DNA from: Limnanthes douglasii subsp. nivea
Lineage: Eukaryota > Streptophyta > Magnoliopsida > Brassicales > Limnanthaceae
Assembly: GCA_036936605.1 (NCBI GenBank)
Contig: JAUPFV010000002.1
Span: forward strand, 252,609,305 to 252,673,304
Reading direction: 5' to 3'
DNA length: 64,000 nt
Shown: positions 24,051-35,749 of the stretch, in pieces
How positions within the stretch are numbered: the first letter of the stretch is position 1
Layout: every line of letters begins with the position of its first letter
Position numbers and translations under genes: made by a program
The notes under the pieces: generated by a model
Told to the model about the DNA's origin: nothing
Database searches by the model: none
Seen by the model: the letters and a program-made list of their open reading frames with translations, nothing else

Positions 24051-24059
24051 AATTTAGAT

Positions 24060-24310
24060 TATCAAACGATCATTCATCGTTGACAAAACATCTCCCGCTA
24101 GCATCGACCATCAGACTAGAAATATTTTATACAATATAACTTACATTTAGCACCGATCATCATATTTTCAAACCATCATTCATCCTAGACAAAACATCTT
24201 CCGGTAGCACAAACCATCATTCGTCCTAGACAAAACATCTTACGGTAGCACCGACAATCAGATTATAATTTTTTTAACTATAATATAATTCACCCTTAGC
24301 ATCGACCAAC
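24060..24310 (+). repeat. Minisatellite-like array, about 38-bp units
   Basis: Variants of ACCATCATTCATCCTAGACA and the following AAACATCTTCCGGTAGCAC occur at about 24067-24113, 24171-24208 and 24209-24247, with partial units before and after. 24311-24850 is AT-rich without a gene; 24480-24605 resembles 8170-8350. Confidence 0.7.
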
Positions 24311-25379
24311 ATGTGTAGATATGTGACTCTAATAAAATTAGTCTTACATTTGTTTTCTAATTATTTGAAATCTTTTGACGTGATTATTCAAATAATATTC
24401 ATAAAATAATTGTTATAAAAATTATTTTGGTAATATATTTGACTTAATTATTTTGATAACATATTAAGCTAAATCGTATGAAAAGTTCGAATAACTCAAA
24501 AGAATATGAAATGTTATGAAAATTACAAATAAAAAGAAATGTAACTTCAAACAAACATTTGTATCATAACGGATATCATAAATAAAAAACATACGATTTA
24601 AATAATATCCTTTTTTTTAATATGTTCAAGCACCGTCTTTGTTGTGAAACTACAATCGCTACCATGCGGAAATCCAATCTCGAAAATATTAGAGCACTAC
24701 CCAAAAAAGCATAAAAGGAAAAAGGTTTTTTTACATTTCAAAAGGTTTCTTACGTATTAGTATTTTTCATAACTCGCTGGTGTGTTAATCACCGCCATGA
24801 TACCATGGTACGGTAAAAGAGGATATCTTTTTCGTTTTAAAATTTAGTAGCCTTTTATAATAGGGTAAAGTACCATTTAAGATCGAATACCCAAAGTATT
24901 ATCCACTTAAGATCCATATTTTGATATATCTCGAAGAAAGATCCGTTTTTTGTGAAATATTTAATATTTAAGACCCATTAATATCTTTTATACCCCTATT
25001 TATTTGTATAAAAGCTTTGACACTCATATTTGATTTTTTATCTCCCTAATTTGTTTCTATGTGACTTTAACAGTTCAGTACTATCATAGGTAATTCTCCA
25101 TTCTTAATCGATTTCTTGTATTTTTATTGTTTTTTGTTGATTTTGATTGTGTTTAAGTTAATTTCGCAGTTAGTTTTATTGTTATAGGTGTTGAATTCGA
25201 GTTTTAGTGAAATTTGGATCGCGAGTTTAGATTTTTCGGCTTTAGGTTTAGTCGATCGGTTTTTTTGTGATTATAGTATTCATCTGTTATGTTACGTTGT
25301 TAATGCAATATATTTGTGGTATTAACATTAGTTTCCGTTGATTTTGAGTCACTGTTCTAACTTTTATAAGTTTTGAGTC

Positions 25380-25640
25380 TGCGCGTAACTGTTTTTTGTT
25401 TCTACGAAGGAGATGCGAAATGTTTGTTATGAACATGGTGAAAGTTGCGAAACATTTAGGTTTTTTCAGGAACTTGTGATGAAACATGTCTTTTTAGTAG
25501 ATGCGAAACGTTACTATTTTTATTTTATAAAGATGTGAAACATCAATGTTCTTGATTGAGAATATGCAAAACATGTCTTACAGATAGATACGGAACTCGT
25601 GTAGTGTTTATTAATAATAGATTTGAAACCTTTATCTAGT
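25380..25640 (+). repeat. GATGCGAAAC repeat cluster, left flank of the MULE
   Basis: About eight variants in 260 bp (AGATGCGAAATG at 25411, TTGCGAAAC, AGATGCGAAACG near 25500, AGATGTGAAAC near 25531, and weaker copies), plus orientation, just upstream of the transposase ATG at 25652. Confidence 0.7.
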
Positions 25641-25752
25641 ACAGGTAAGTGATGTCTAGTAGTAGGATGTGTATTTTTAAACTAAATGCGGTGCTTGCAA
25701 TTTGTGATATTGGTTTGTTTTCTGAGTTTGAAAATATTGTTAAATTTGTTTT

Positions 25753-26164
25753 TGATGAGTCTGGATTTTGTCACTACCCTTTATGAGAACCGGACAGGGT
25801 TAATTCAGACAACATCCACTTAGCCGGACAGGGGCTGTTCGGACAACTTTCATTTACTGAACTATCCGAACAGAACTAAAGTATTTAAAACCTAATCACT
25901 TTATGACTAAGCTGACTACTTGCTTACTTAAAACTAATGGGTCTTTAAATTCGACCCGAATCCATTAAACACAACCCGAAAGCCCATATAGCCCAAAAAT
26001 AAGGGTATAAATACCCAACCACCTACATTAAATGGGGGTAATGAAAATTAAATACAACCAGGCAGCTCAATTCTCCCTCTACATTCTATCCAAATATTAA
26101 ATACCCTCAAAATTTCCACAGAACTCTAGACAAAATTACCCTCAAACTAAAATAAACCACATCA
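25753..26164 (+). repeat. 5' LTR of the complete Tat element
   Basis: Starts TGATGAGTCTGG, ends ACCACATCA; TATA box TATAAATA at 26006-26013. The start was set by the 5-bp TSD and by comparison with the LTRs at 2622 and 62226. Confidence 0.93.
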
Positions 26165-26167
26165 AAT

Positions 26168-26184
26168 TGGCGACCATAGTGGGA
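26168..26184 (+). other. Primer binding site
   Basis: TGGCGACCATAGTGGGA, three bases after the LTR. The leading TGG pairs with a tRNA CCA end. The isoacceptor cannot be assigned by eye. Confidence 0.75.
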
Positions 26185-26236
26185 GAACGACGGTGCCTGA
26201 ATCTAGCATTCAAAACCATCAGAAAAATCAGTTCGA

Positions 26237-28214
26237 ATGAATACGGACGTGCCAGAAGTACCACCAACTTTGCTCGAAGTGGTGGGAGAAAATGATGAAT
26301 ACACCATCGAGGAGCGCGATAGATTAAAAGTTGAAATAGAAGCTCTAAGGGCTGAGAGGGGAAAGATGGGCATACAAGAGAAATCAAAGGCGTCGGTTTC
26401 TCACCATACTGATAACCCAAGAGAGCATGAGCCTTCGATGACCCATGTGAGTACGAAGAAGACTCATGCTAGCTCCAAAAAGTCTCACCGGTCCAAGCCG
26501 GTGGAGAGCTCTGATTCAGACTCAGAATCTTCCAGTAGCTCCTCGGGCATAGATGGAGTTGAGGAATCCTTGTCATCCAGCAGTGATGAGGACCGATCTA
26601 AAAAGAAACAAAAGTTGGTTAAGAAGTATTCAAGAAAAAGGGATAGACATGGAAAATTAAAGAGGCATATAAGCAAAGGATCGTCTCATAGCCGGAGACA
26701 CATAGACCGGATGTTGGTCGATCATTTTGCCTTCCATGATGAGCTAGGTATCTTTGTAACTCCTAATGAGGATACCGTCTTCAGTCGTGGCCGGAATTGG
26801 AGACAATCTCCACTGTCCTTCAAGATCATGTCCGGGAACCTTCCTAAGAGGTTCGATAGTACAAAATGGAAAAATACGATGGCAGTAAAGACCCGGACAA
26901 CCACTTGGAACAATTTAAAATTTTCATGATGAATTTTGATGATGACGACAAGCTGCTTTGTAGGGCATTCTCCCAGTCCTTTACGGGGAGTTCCCTGAAG
27001 TGGTATAACAGCCTACCGCAGGGGTGCATCAGAAAGTTCGATACCTTTTAGGTGGCCTTCCGGAGGCAGTTTGTCGGAAGTAAGGAGGTAAAGGGCAATG
27101 GAGACACAATCATCCATTGTGCCCAAGAACCGAACGAATCTCTAAAAGAATAAATAAGTCGCTTTGTAAACACAAAAAATGGGTTGCCTGATTGCTTTGA
27201 ACAGGTAGCAATAGCTTCTCTGAGGCAGGGCTTAAACCTTGGAAATTTGGCTGATTCAGTGACCAGAAAAAGGCCATGACATGGGGAGGTCTGCTGAATC
27301 AAGTTGGAAAGCAAATTAACGTGGATGAAACAAAGAAAACTAGGATGCACATGCAGGTGAGGTCTGCTCCAGCTGCACCAAACCCAAACCAAAATCAGTC
27401 CGGGAACAAGACAAGAGAGGCCGGACAGGGTCATAACAGAGCTAAATCCAAGTCTCAGCCAGCTGCGCCTGCCCAGAGCCAACAATCTAGAAATAAACGA
27501 GGGCCTTGGGTTCAACCAGAGTGGTTTACTGAGCTAAAAGAAAGCGTAGCCACAATTTATGACAAAACGAAAGAAGAAGTACACTATAGAAGGCCGGCTG
27601 CATTACAATCTCCTAGGGAGAGCCATAACAATTGTTTCCGTCAGTATCATAATGATACTGGCCATACCACCGAGGATTGTATTGCTTTAAAGCAAGAAGT
27701 CCAGAATTTAATTGAAAGAGGAAAGTTGGGAGCATATGTTAAAAGAAGAGGAGGAAATAGGCCTGATAACGCTCATCGGGCTGGACCAAATAATGCAGGC
27801 ACATCAGCTCCGGAGGGAGCTATGGTGATAGTCGAGAGATTCAATGTAGAGTTAGAGTACTTGGACCCTGACCCAACTCGAAATAGAGTGGGTGCCATTG
27901 AGGAACGTTGCAAGACAGTGTCCGGGCTTATTAGCTTTTTTGAATCACTCACAATTTTTGGAGGGAATACCATGACAGCACCCACTGCTTCTTTAAGAAA
28001 GAGGCATATTCATACTTTAGCTACCCAACTGGAGGGAGGCATGACTTCCTATCAATCGAAGATTCCATTTCCGTTCATTGTTTTTTATGAGGATAACCTG
28101 AGGGATATAGTTGGTCCTCACGAAGATGTTGTTGTCATAGGAGTATCCATCGGAGGCAATGACATAAGACGAATTTTGGTGGACACTGGGAGTTCAGCTA
28201 ATATCCTTTTTTAA
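26237..28214 (+). pseudogene. gag and start of protease of the complete Tat element
   Basis: Starts MNTDVPEVPPTLLEVV. The first 150 residues are Ser/Asp-rich then strongly basic, followed by the capsid-like core (NHLEQFKIFMMNF, FTGSSLKWYNSLPQG), a His/Cys knuckle (CFRQYHNDTGHTTEDC), and the protease with its active site DTGSSANILF at about 28182-28211. Breaks: frameshift near 26870, stops at 27049-27051 and 27151-27153, frameshift near 27275, and a stop right after the protease loop at 28212. Gag forms the particle; the protease would process Gag-Pol. Confidence 0.88.
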
Positions 28215-28657
28215 CTTCCTACAAAAAAATGAAGAATCCAGTAGTAATTCAACGTTCGAATAGGTAAATTGTGGGTTTCACTAGAAGCTCAGCAGATGTG
28301 ATCGGGGAGTTCGAGGAGGAAGTTTTGTTGGGCAAGGGCCCTTTTAAGAAAATGGTTAGAATACTGTTTGTCATAGTGGATTGTCCCACTTGTTACAATG
28401 TTATTCTGGGGAGGTCTTGGCTCTCTAGGATGCATACAGTGGCCTCAACAGTCCACCAATGTTTGAAATATGTTGTGCAAGGACAAATGGGAGTTGTTCG
28501 AAGCTGCCAAAAGGTAACAATAGAGTGTTATGCAACAGCACTGGCTCTTCGGACGCTGGGGGCAGTTCGTATCAATAAGGAATAGCAGTTTGAGGGGCTT
28601 TCTGGGGCGAGGGTGAAACTGATGACCCTAGAGAGACCCACGGAGTTTTAATACCAA
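28215..28657 (+). pseudogene. Protease C-terminal region and linker of the complete Tat element
   Basis: 28271-28585 encodes CPTCYNVILGRSWLSRM, the conserved second half of the retropepsin domain, followed by a linker interrupted by stops before the RT frame at 28658. Confidence 0.8.
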
Positions 28658-31600
28658 TTGAAGAAGTTGAAACACATTCTTTGGAGGAGGGAAAAAAATG
28701 TTAAAATAGGGTCTAGAATGACATCAGAATCAAAAGGTGAAATGTTGAAGTTCCTAAAAGACCATCAGCATGTTTTTTCTTGGTGCAATGCTGATGTTAC
28801 CGGGGTACCAGCAGATATTATATCACATCAACTGTCCATTCGAAGAGACATAGCACCTGTGGTACAAAAGAGAAGAGCTTTTTCTATGGAAAAGGCTGAT
28901 GTCATAGTTCAAGAAGTCGGTCGGCTTACTAAAATGGGGCACATAAAGGAGTCTCAGTATCGTTTATGGACATCCAATCCGGTATTGGTGAAAAAGAAAA
29001 ATGGCAAGTGGCGTATGTGTATCGATTTCACAGATCTCAACAAAGCTTGCCCAAAGGATTTGTACCTAGTTCCCCGGATTGATCAGTTGGTGGATTCCAC
29101 ATCTCGGAACAAGCTGATGTCTTTCATGGATTCCTTCTCCGGGTACAATCAGATTCAAGTAGATCCGAAGGATCGGGAGCATACTACGTTTGTTACTGAT
29201 AGGGGCCTTCATTGTTACAAGGTGATGCCATTTGGGTTGAAAAATGTTGGGGCTACTTATTAAAGGTTAGTAAACAAAGCCTTTGCTGATCAAATTGGAA
29301 GAAATATGGAATTATAAATCGATGACATGATGGTAAAAAGTGTGGACGAAGAGCTACACTTGGCAGATCTCCAAGAAACTTTTGCTAACTTAGTAAAAGT
29401 GAATTTGAAACTAAACCCATAAAAGTGTGTGTTTGGAGTGCAGTCACGAAAATTCCTGGGGTATGTAATAAGTGAACAAGAGATATAGCCTAATCCGGAC
29501 CAGCTTAATGCTTTATTCCAAATGGAGCCTCCTCGGAATATTAAAGAGGTACAACGGTTGACTGGGAGGTTGGCTGCGTTAAATCGATTCATTTCAAGGT
29601 CTTCGGACACGTGTGCCCCGTTTTTTCAAACTTTAAAATGTGTAAAGGGATTTGACTGGTCCCCACAATGTGATGAGGCCTTCAATGAAATCAAAAAACA
29701 TATGTCCTCCCCCAAGACTTTCTTTAAACCTGTTGACGGAGAGACACTTTTCATATACTTGGCAGTTTCTAGTTATGCCATAAGTGCCGTATTGGTGAAT
29801 GAGGTAGATAATTATCCCCGTCCGGTGTATTACATCAGCAAGATCCTGATAGATGCAGAAAAACGCTATCTAAAGCTTGAAAAATTAGCGTTAGCCTTGG
29901 TAATTGCTGCAAGGAAGATGAGGCCTTATTTCCAGGCTCATCCCATTATTGTCCGAACGTCTTTTCCCTTAAAAACGTTCTTCAAAAGGCAGATGTTTCA
30001 AGTAGAATGACTAAGTGGTCAGTGGAACTAGGAGATTTCGACTTTGATTTTGCCCCTCGGACAACAATCAAAGCCCAAGCTGTGGCTGATTTCTTAGTAA
30101 AATTCCATTTAGATAGGGATACAGAGCAAACAACTAATATGAAAGATAAAAAAGTCTGGGTCGTCCGGACTGATGGTGGATCAAGTACTATGGGATGTGG
30201 TGCAGGGGTATGCTTGACCTCTCCGTATGGTGACAAAATGTACCAGGCTATATGTTTTGCTTTTAGGGCTTTTAATAATGAGTCAGAATATGAAGCTGCT
30301 ATAGCTGTTTTAAAGTTAGCTCTTATTTGTGGAGCCAAAAGGGTCAAGTTGATGAGTGATTCTCAGCTTCTTATCCATCATGCGCAAGGTCAATCCGAAG
30401 CCAAAAGGAGCAGCTGGTAAAATACTTACTTATTCTTAAAGATGTGGCACTAAAGTTCAAGAGCATCGTTTATGAGCACATACCCCGAACAGAAAATGCG
30501 CTGGCAGACTCCTTAGCAACCATAGCCTATACTGAGTCCTACCCTTGGATTCATGTGCTGGAGTTCCCATCCATTCAATTCAGTATGGGTAAGGAGGAAG
30601 AAAGTTTTGATATACAGATAAAACAGCCTCAAGATTGGAGGTTTCCTCTCCTTCAATATCTCTCAGATGGCATCTTGCTTCCGGATAAATCAATAGCAAG
30701 AAAAGTAAAGTACAAGGCTCGTGGCTTTATCATCCTAAGAGATGTTCTTTATAAGAAGTCTTACAGTAAACCCCTCTTACGATGTTTGGGGGTCGACGAA
30801 TCTCAAATAGTGCTCTCCGAATTACATGATGGTGAGGGATCAGCTCACTGTGGATTCAGGGCTCTAACGAGAAGAGTTTTGTTAGTCGGGTATTATTGGC
30901 CCTTTATAATGCAAGATGCTAAGTAATTGGTAAGAAGGTGTGACCCATGCGAGAGATATAGCAACAAAATTCATACTCCAGCCACCCTTTTAGAGTCAAT
31001 TTCTGAGCCAATACATTTTGCCCGATATGGGTTGGATTTAGTAGGACCTCTACCCATGGCGTCTAGAGGGCGCAGGACTATAATTGTTGCTATTGATTAC
31101 TTTTCAAAATGGATTGAAGCCGATCCATTGGCAGGTACAACATCGAAATCTGTTATAAAGTTTATTTTATCCAATATATGTTGCAGATTTGGAATTCCAT
31201 AGAGGATAACAACAAATAATGGGCCACAATTCGACAACAAGGATGTGGAGAGTTTTTGTACCTCTAGAGGTATACAACATTTCTTCTCCTCTCCTTTCCA
31301 TCCACAAGAAAATGGTCAGGTTGAGGTGGCCAACAGAACTATACTGTCCGGTTTGAAGAAGAATTTGGAAGGGGCTGCTGGAAAATGGCCTAGCTACTTG
31401 CAAGAGGTTTTGTGGGCTTACCGGACCACTCCCGGAGCTGCAACACAAGAGTCTCCCTTTGCCCTAGTATATGGGATGGATGCCATAGCTCCCATAGAAG
31501 CTACTTTCCCTTCCTTTCGAGTGCATAATTTTTCCGAACACACTAACTAAGTGGCAATTAGAGCCCAGCTTGACTTAATAGATGAAAAAAGAGTTAAGGC

Positions 31601-31871
31601 CCACCTCAGAGTTGCACACTATTGAGGTTTGATGAGAACCAGGTTTGCTTTTAGAGTTAAGAGGAAGGACTTCAAACCAGGGAGCAAGGTGTTGAGAAAA
31701 GTCTTCCTACATACTAAAGAAAAGCAGTTCGGTAAGTTGGCTCCAACTTGGGAAGGACCCTATGTGGTCAATGAAATGCTTAAGCCATGGACATACCGGC
31801 TCCAAGCCAAAGATGGAAGGATTTTGAATCACGCTTGGAATATTGAACACATCTGGATGTACTTGGAGTAG
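28658..31871 (+). pseudogene. RT, two RNase H domains and integrase of the complete Tat element
   Basis: RT at 28658-29521; the Tyr of the YIDD motif is replaced by a stop (29315-29317). Gypsy RNase H at about 29720-30000, archaeal-type RNase H with VRTDGGSS at about 30163, integrase from about 30800: the HHCC finger, then YGLDLVGPL with the first catalytic Asp (31035-31037). The second catalytic Asp is Asn (31215-31217, context TTNNGPQFD). QVEVANRT supplies the Glu. The C-terminal domain ends IEHIWMYLE at 31871. Further stops lie at 29262, 30925 and 31200, with frameshifts near 29520, 30005 and 30415. The closest relative in the window is the ORF at 3-2330. Confidence 0.92.
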
Positions 31872-32372
31872 AAACTATGTAAATATTTACTTGTTGAAAA
31901 GTTCATGTAAATATTTAGGGGCATACTCTTTCCTACCCTAGTGGCGCGGGGAGGTTTTAATATTATGAAATTTGATGCCTTCTTAAAAATTCGGAGTGTT
32001 TTTACTTAAATAGTTTCTTGTGAAGTTATTATTTAAACATAGGCCTGATTAAATTAAAGAAGTGATGACTATTTAAACATTTGTCATCAGAGAAATTAAA
32101 CGCTCTCACTTTAGAATATTTATGAAATAACTAAAGGCTGTTTAAACATTAGCCACCATAATTGGAAAACTATAAAAAAAAATGCAAGAGCTGTGCAAAA
32201 CAAAGATACCCATTGAAACATACGAAGTGCCTTGGCCATCCAAGGACTTTAAATTGTCAAAACAAAAACTATTTATCCGGAAAATGACTAGACACAGTAA
32301 CAAAAAATGCCTTGGCCATCCAAGGACTTTGGTTCAATAAAAAAAAGTGAAAAGGTAATTGCTATTCTAAGA
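31872..32372. other. Spacer between pol and the antisense gene
   Basis: Non-coding. Contains TTTAAACATNNG words repeated four times (32030-32150) and a duplicated AATGCCTTGGCCATCCAAGGACTTT-like block (cores at about 32229-32250 and 32309-32331), whose CCTTGGCCATCCAAGG is itself palindromic. This may be the 3' end region of both convergent transcripts. Confidence 0.5.
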
Positions 32373-35305
32373 CTAAGCCTTTGAAGATGGCTCAGCCTCA
32401 CTAGCTTTCTTCTTCTGGAGGTCGTCATTTTCTTCATCCGGGCTCTCCCCGGTGTTCTCTTCTTCGTCGCTTGAGTCGGCACTAGAGTAGTCATGCTTAT
32501 CACCATCAACCATCGTATGGAAGGGGAGGTCTTCATACTCTAGAAAAGTCCATAAATCTCCCAGATTCCTCTTCGAAAATTTCTCATGAAATAGTAAAAC
32601 CATGTCTGACTTCACCTTGGCATACATTTATTCCTAAGTGTCTATCACTTGGTTGGTATAAGCATCAATCTTGGCTTGGATTTTTGCCTCTTGCTCCCTT
32701 AGCAAATCAGTTTTTTCTTGTGCAGCCTTGGACACCGAGTCCCCGAGCGAAATCTTGTCATTGGTCAAAGTATGAATGACCATGTCCTTAGCCTTGACCT
32801 CCTCTTTCGAAGAAGAGAGATCTTACTCCAACTCGGACTGATTTGTCCGGATTTCTTTGATAGTTCTTCTAAGGTAGCTACCTTTGTGGCCCAACCCTCC
32901 TGGTTCTTCTTTAACTCCTCATTTTCCCTCTTTAGAACATCAGCATTTTGGTTGGCAATGAGGAGGTCTCCGGACAATTTCTCCTTGTCAGAATTAAGGG
33001 CAGTAATATTAGCTGACTGACCTCGCACTTGTTTCTCCAAACTAAGCACTGACTGAATATTACTAAATATAAAGTGAGTTATAACATCTCTTTTACTTGA
33101 AACAAAGAAAGACTTACCATTGAAGGTAACGATGTTTGAAGTGCTTAGAGGGAGGTAGGGCCCAACAAAATCATCTTTGGGGAGGTTTTTAAAGTAGTCA
33201 CCAAGCCCCTTAACCCTAGTAATGTCAATACCGTCAATACTGATATCCCCTCCTCAAACCTCTTCGGTTCGAAAATCATCAAGGATCTCTTCTGCTTTTG
33301 TAAGATCAGTAGGGTCAACAGGAGGCCGGGGAGAAATTTCATCACCCCTGGAGGTCTTTTCCTTCTTGGCCTCCCTGTCCTTGCTTTCTGCTCCCCGTTT
33401 CCTGTCTCTCTTAGGAACCCTTGGAGGTTTTGGAGATCCTTCTTCTTCCCTAGTACTCTCATGCTCCACTACTTCTAGAAGAGCAGCATCAATCTTCCAC
33501 TTTGGCGAGGTTTGCTGGAGTAGTTTCTTCCACTTTGGCGAGGTTGGCTTCAACCGCACTCTGCTTACCCTTACCTTTCTTGCCCTTCATCTTACTTGGG
33601 GCCTTAGCTCTATCAGGCAGATACAATGCCCCATCCGGTGCATGTGTTCTCTTGAGGACTACTTCCGGAGGGGTGGGGTGGTAAGTTCCTCCCAAGATAA
33701 GTCCCTCCGGTCAGTGGTGTTCCACAGGTAGGACCTTGCAAGATTGCCTCCAGTAAAGGCGTTGTGGAAGCGATTGCCCCACTTTTGAGCAGCCCAAGCG
33801 TTTAGCTTGGTTCAAGTGATCTGCCCGGCTTTCAAGTAGTCAGTGAAGTCTTTAGGCAGCACTATCAAGAAACAGAAAAGAAAAGACAATACAGATAGAC
33901 AAATTTATAAAAAATAAATATGGGAATGTGAAATTGGATTCTTACCATCACTTCGCCATCTGCTGGTGAGAAGACTCGGGTTGGTACCGGCTTTAATCTT
34001 CCTCCCATTCTCCCAGCCACCACTCACGAACAAGAAGTGAGTCTTCCAGTTTCTCTTCGATTCGAGCAGTTTATCCACTGCTTTATAATTATCATCCATG
34101 TTGAAGTGATAGAAGGGAATATGGTGGTTTCTGCAGAGGGTGGCCACAACTGCAAACTCCTCTATTGGAAGAGGAATTCCGGAGAGCCTGGAGGCCATGA
34201 TACAGACCATAAGGGTGTACCATGCGTTAGGGGTCAGTTGACTTGGACAAAGTTTGATGAGATGAAAATATTTGACTATCTCCGGGTCTAAGGGAAACCT
34301 TAGTCCCTAGTTGAAGAGCTTAGTGAAGAAAAATATTTCACTGAGCTTGCAATCCATCGGTGTTTCAGGGTCCACTGGAATCCTTATTTTGACATTCTTC
34401 GGGATTCTCCACTTTGTTCGCATTCGACCCAGTTCGGCTGTGTGGATGAAGGCATAGTTAAGGTTTTGCAAAGCTATCAAATATTTAACACTTACATTAT
34501 GGAAACAAGGTCCCACTTTTCCCACAAGGACCTTCGACAAATCTGGATGTCTTAGGCATAGTTTTTCTTTGCCTTTATCCTTCTTGGCAACAGCAGCCTC
34601 ACTTGTTTGCCCGAAGACTTCAGACTCAAACGGAGCCTCTTCAATAGAATCCTCCATCACTTCTTCAATTAACAAGGAGGGGTTTTCAATTGTTTTTGGG
34701 TGAGGGGAGTTAGGGGTTGGCTCAGCATGCCCTCCAGAGTGTTGGGTTTCACTGATTTCTTGTACTCTGACCTCCAGCTGTGGCTCCGATGCGGTGGTTT
34801 CTTTTCGGAGACTTGAGCTAGATGCCTCCGGTCTGGACATCTTGTCCTTAGGAATTTTGATGGGAGCCTCTGACCCCGTATTGCTGTCTTTGGCCCCTGA
34901 TTGGGAAGGTGTACCTTTTAGAGTTTTCCCTTTTACCAAGCGACCTCTTCTCCGATCTACTAACTTCTCTGGAGAAACGTCAGCATCTGATCCCATGACA
35001 ATAAAAAGAGAAGGCTTCTTAAAACTAGTGACTACTTGCCCTGGTTCAACAGTAGGCTCTGATTCCTGAACCGAAGAGCCTGAAAGAATTGGTGAGAGGT
35101 TGGTTTGGAACAACCTCCTAGGTTTAACGCTTTTGGTCGAAGAAGAGCCCTGGTCAGGCTCTGTGCTTGAGGTTACTGGTTTGTCGACCGGGGAAACAGG
35201 GAGGCCTGCAGCAATGCGCCTTTCTCGTTCAACCTTTTGGGCCTTTTCTAACTCTGACAAATTAAGCCACCCACCTTTGATTAAAGCGTTCCTAGCTGTG
35301 AACAT
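32373..35305 (-). pseudogene. Antisense extra gene (aORF) of the Tat element, spliced, PF04195-like plus coiled coil
   Basis: Starts ATG at 35305 (MFTARNALIKGGWLNLSELE). Exon 1 (35305-33946) encodes a Ser/Pro/Glu-rich disordered region of about 250 residues, then ELGRMRTKWRIP and the L-P-QL-PN-W segment (LCPSQLTPNAWYTLMVCIMA), resembling Pfam PF04195 'putative gypsy type transposon'. Intron 1 is 33945-33862 (GTAAGA...TTGATAG, 84 bp, phase 1); intron 2 is 33117-33049 (GTAAGT...CAG, 69 bp, phase 1). Downstream are a Lys/Glu-rich stretch, a long heptad coiled coil (SLEKQVRGQ, KENEELKKN-like) and an acidic C-terminus ending EAEPSSKA. Damage: Trp codons to stops at 34307-34309 and 33812-33814, and frameshifts near 33680, 33500 and 32830. 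Antisense ORFs at this position are known in Tat-lineage elements; function unknown. A homologue begins at 62652. Confidence 0.82.
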
Positions 35306-35406
35306 AAACTTGCACTGAAAGAAAGTGTTTACTTTTGAAAGAGAAAGCTTTGAAGTTTAGAAGAACAAGGATGATGAAGATGGTAAAACAGTAGAAAAGT
35401 GAACTA

Positions 35407-35413
35407 ATTTATA
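35407..35413 (-). promoter_or_regulatory. TATA box of the antisense gene
   Basis: TATAAAT on the minus strand about 100 bp upstream of the aORF ATG. The same TTTACTATAAATTA context occurs at 62547-62553 before the second aORF. Confidence 0.6.
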
Positions 35414-35578
35414 GTAAATGTGAAAAAGATGCTTTGATACCTAGGAGAATTCGAAAGGGTTGCAATGATTAAGGACGGCGCTGATGTCATCCTCATTAAA
35501 TGAAGAGGTTACTTTTTGAAGAAAGTGGGAGCGCCGTTCTAGGTGAAAAAGCGGCTGGTGTGGCAAACTAGAGAGAGA

Positions 35579-35584
35579 CACGTG
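35579..35584 (-). promoter_or_regulatory. G-box (CACGTG) upstream of the antisense gene
   Basis: Within GACACGTGTCCC, about 165 bp upstream of the TATA box. The same GACACGTGTC occurs at 62393-62402 before the second aORF. G-boxes bind bZIP/bHLH factors; use here is inferred. Confidence 0.55.
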
Positions 35585-35735
35585 TCCCACGATTTCTGGC
35601 AAAAAATCGTTTAGTTTCTGAGAACTTTTTCAGTTCGGATAAAGCTATCACAAGGTTAAAAAATCTGTCCAGATATGACTATGACCGGCTAAAGGCAATT
35701 TTTTAGGTCTTGCCAAATGCCTTTGAACATCACCT

Positions 35736-35745
35736 AAAAAAGGGG
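35736..35745 (+). other. Polypurine tract of the complete Tat element
   Basis: AAAAAAGGGG followed by CTAC and the 3' LTR. The other Tat element has AAAAAAGGCGCTAC then TGATGAGTCC on its own strand (62226-62241). Confidence 0.85.
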
Positions 35746-35749
35746 CTAC

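Noticed and set aside
26485..26676. Minus-strand ORFs overlapping gag, for example 26485-26676 and 27048-27515, as further antisense genes
   Set aside because: They mirror Ser/Asp-rich gag codons and have no homologue in the other elements, unlike the aORF at 32373-35305.
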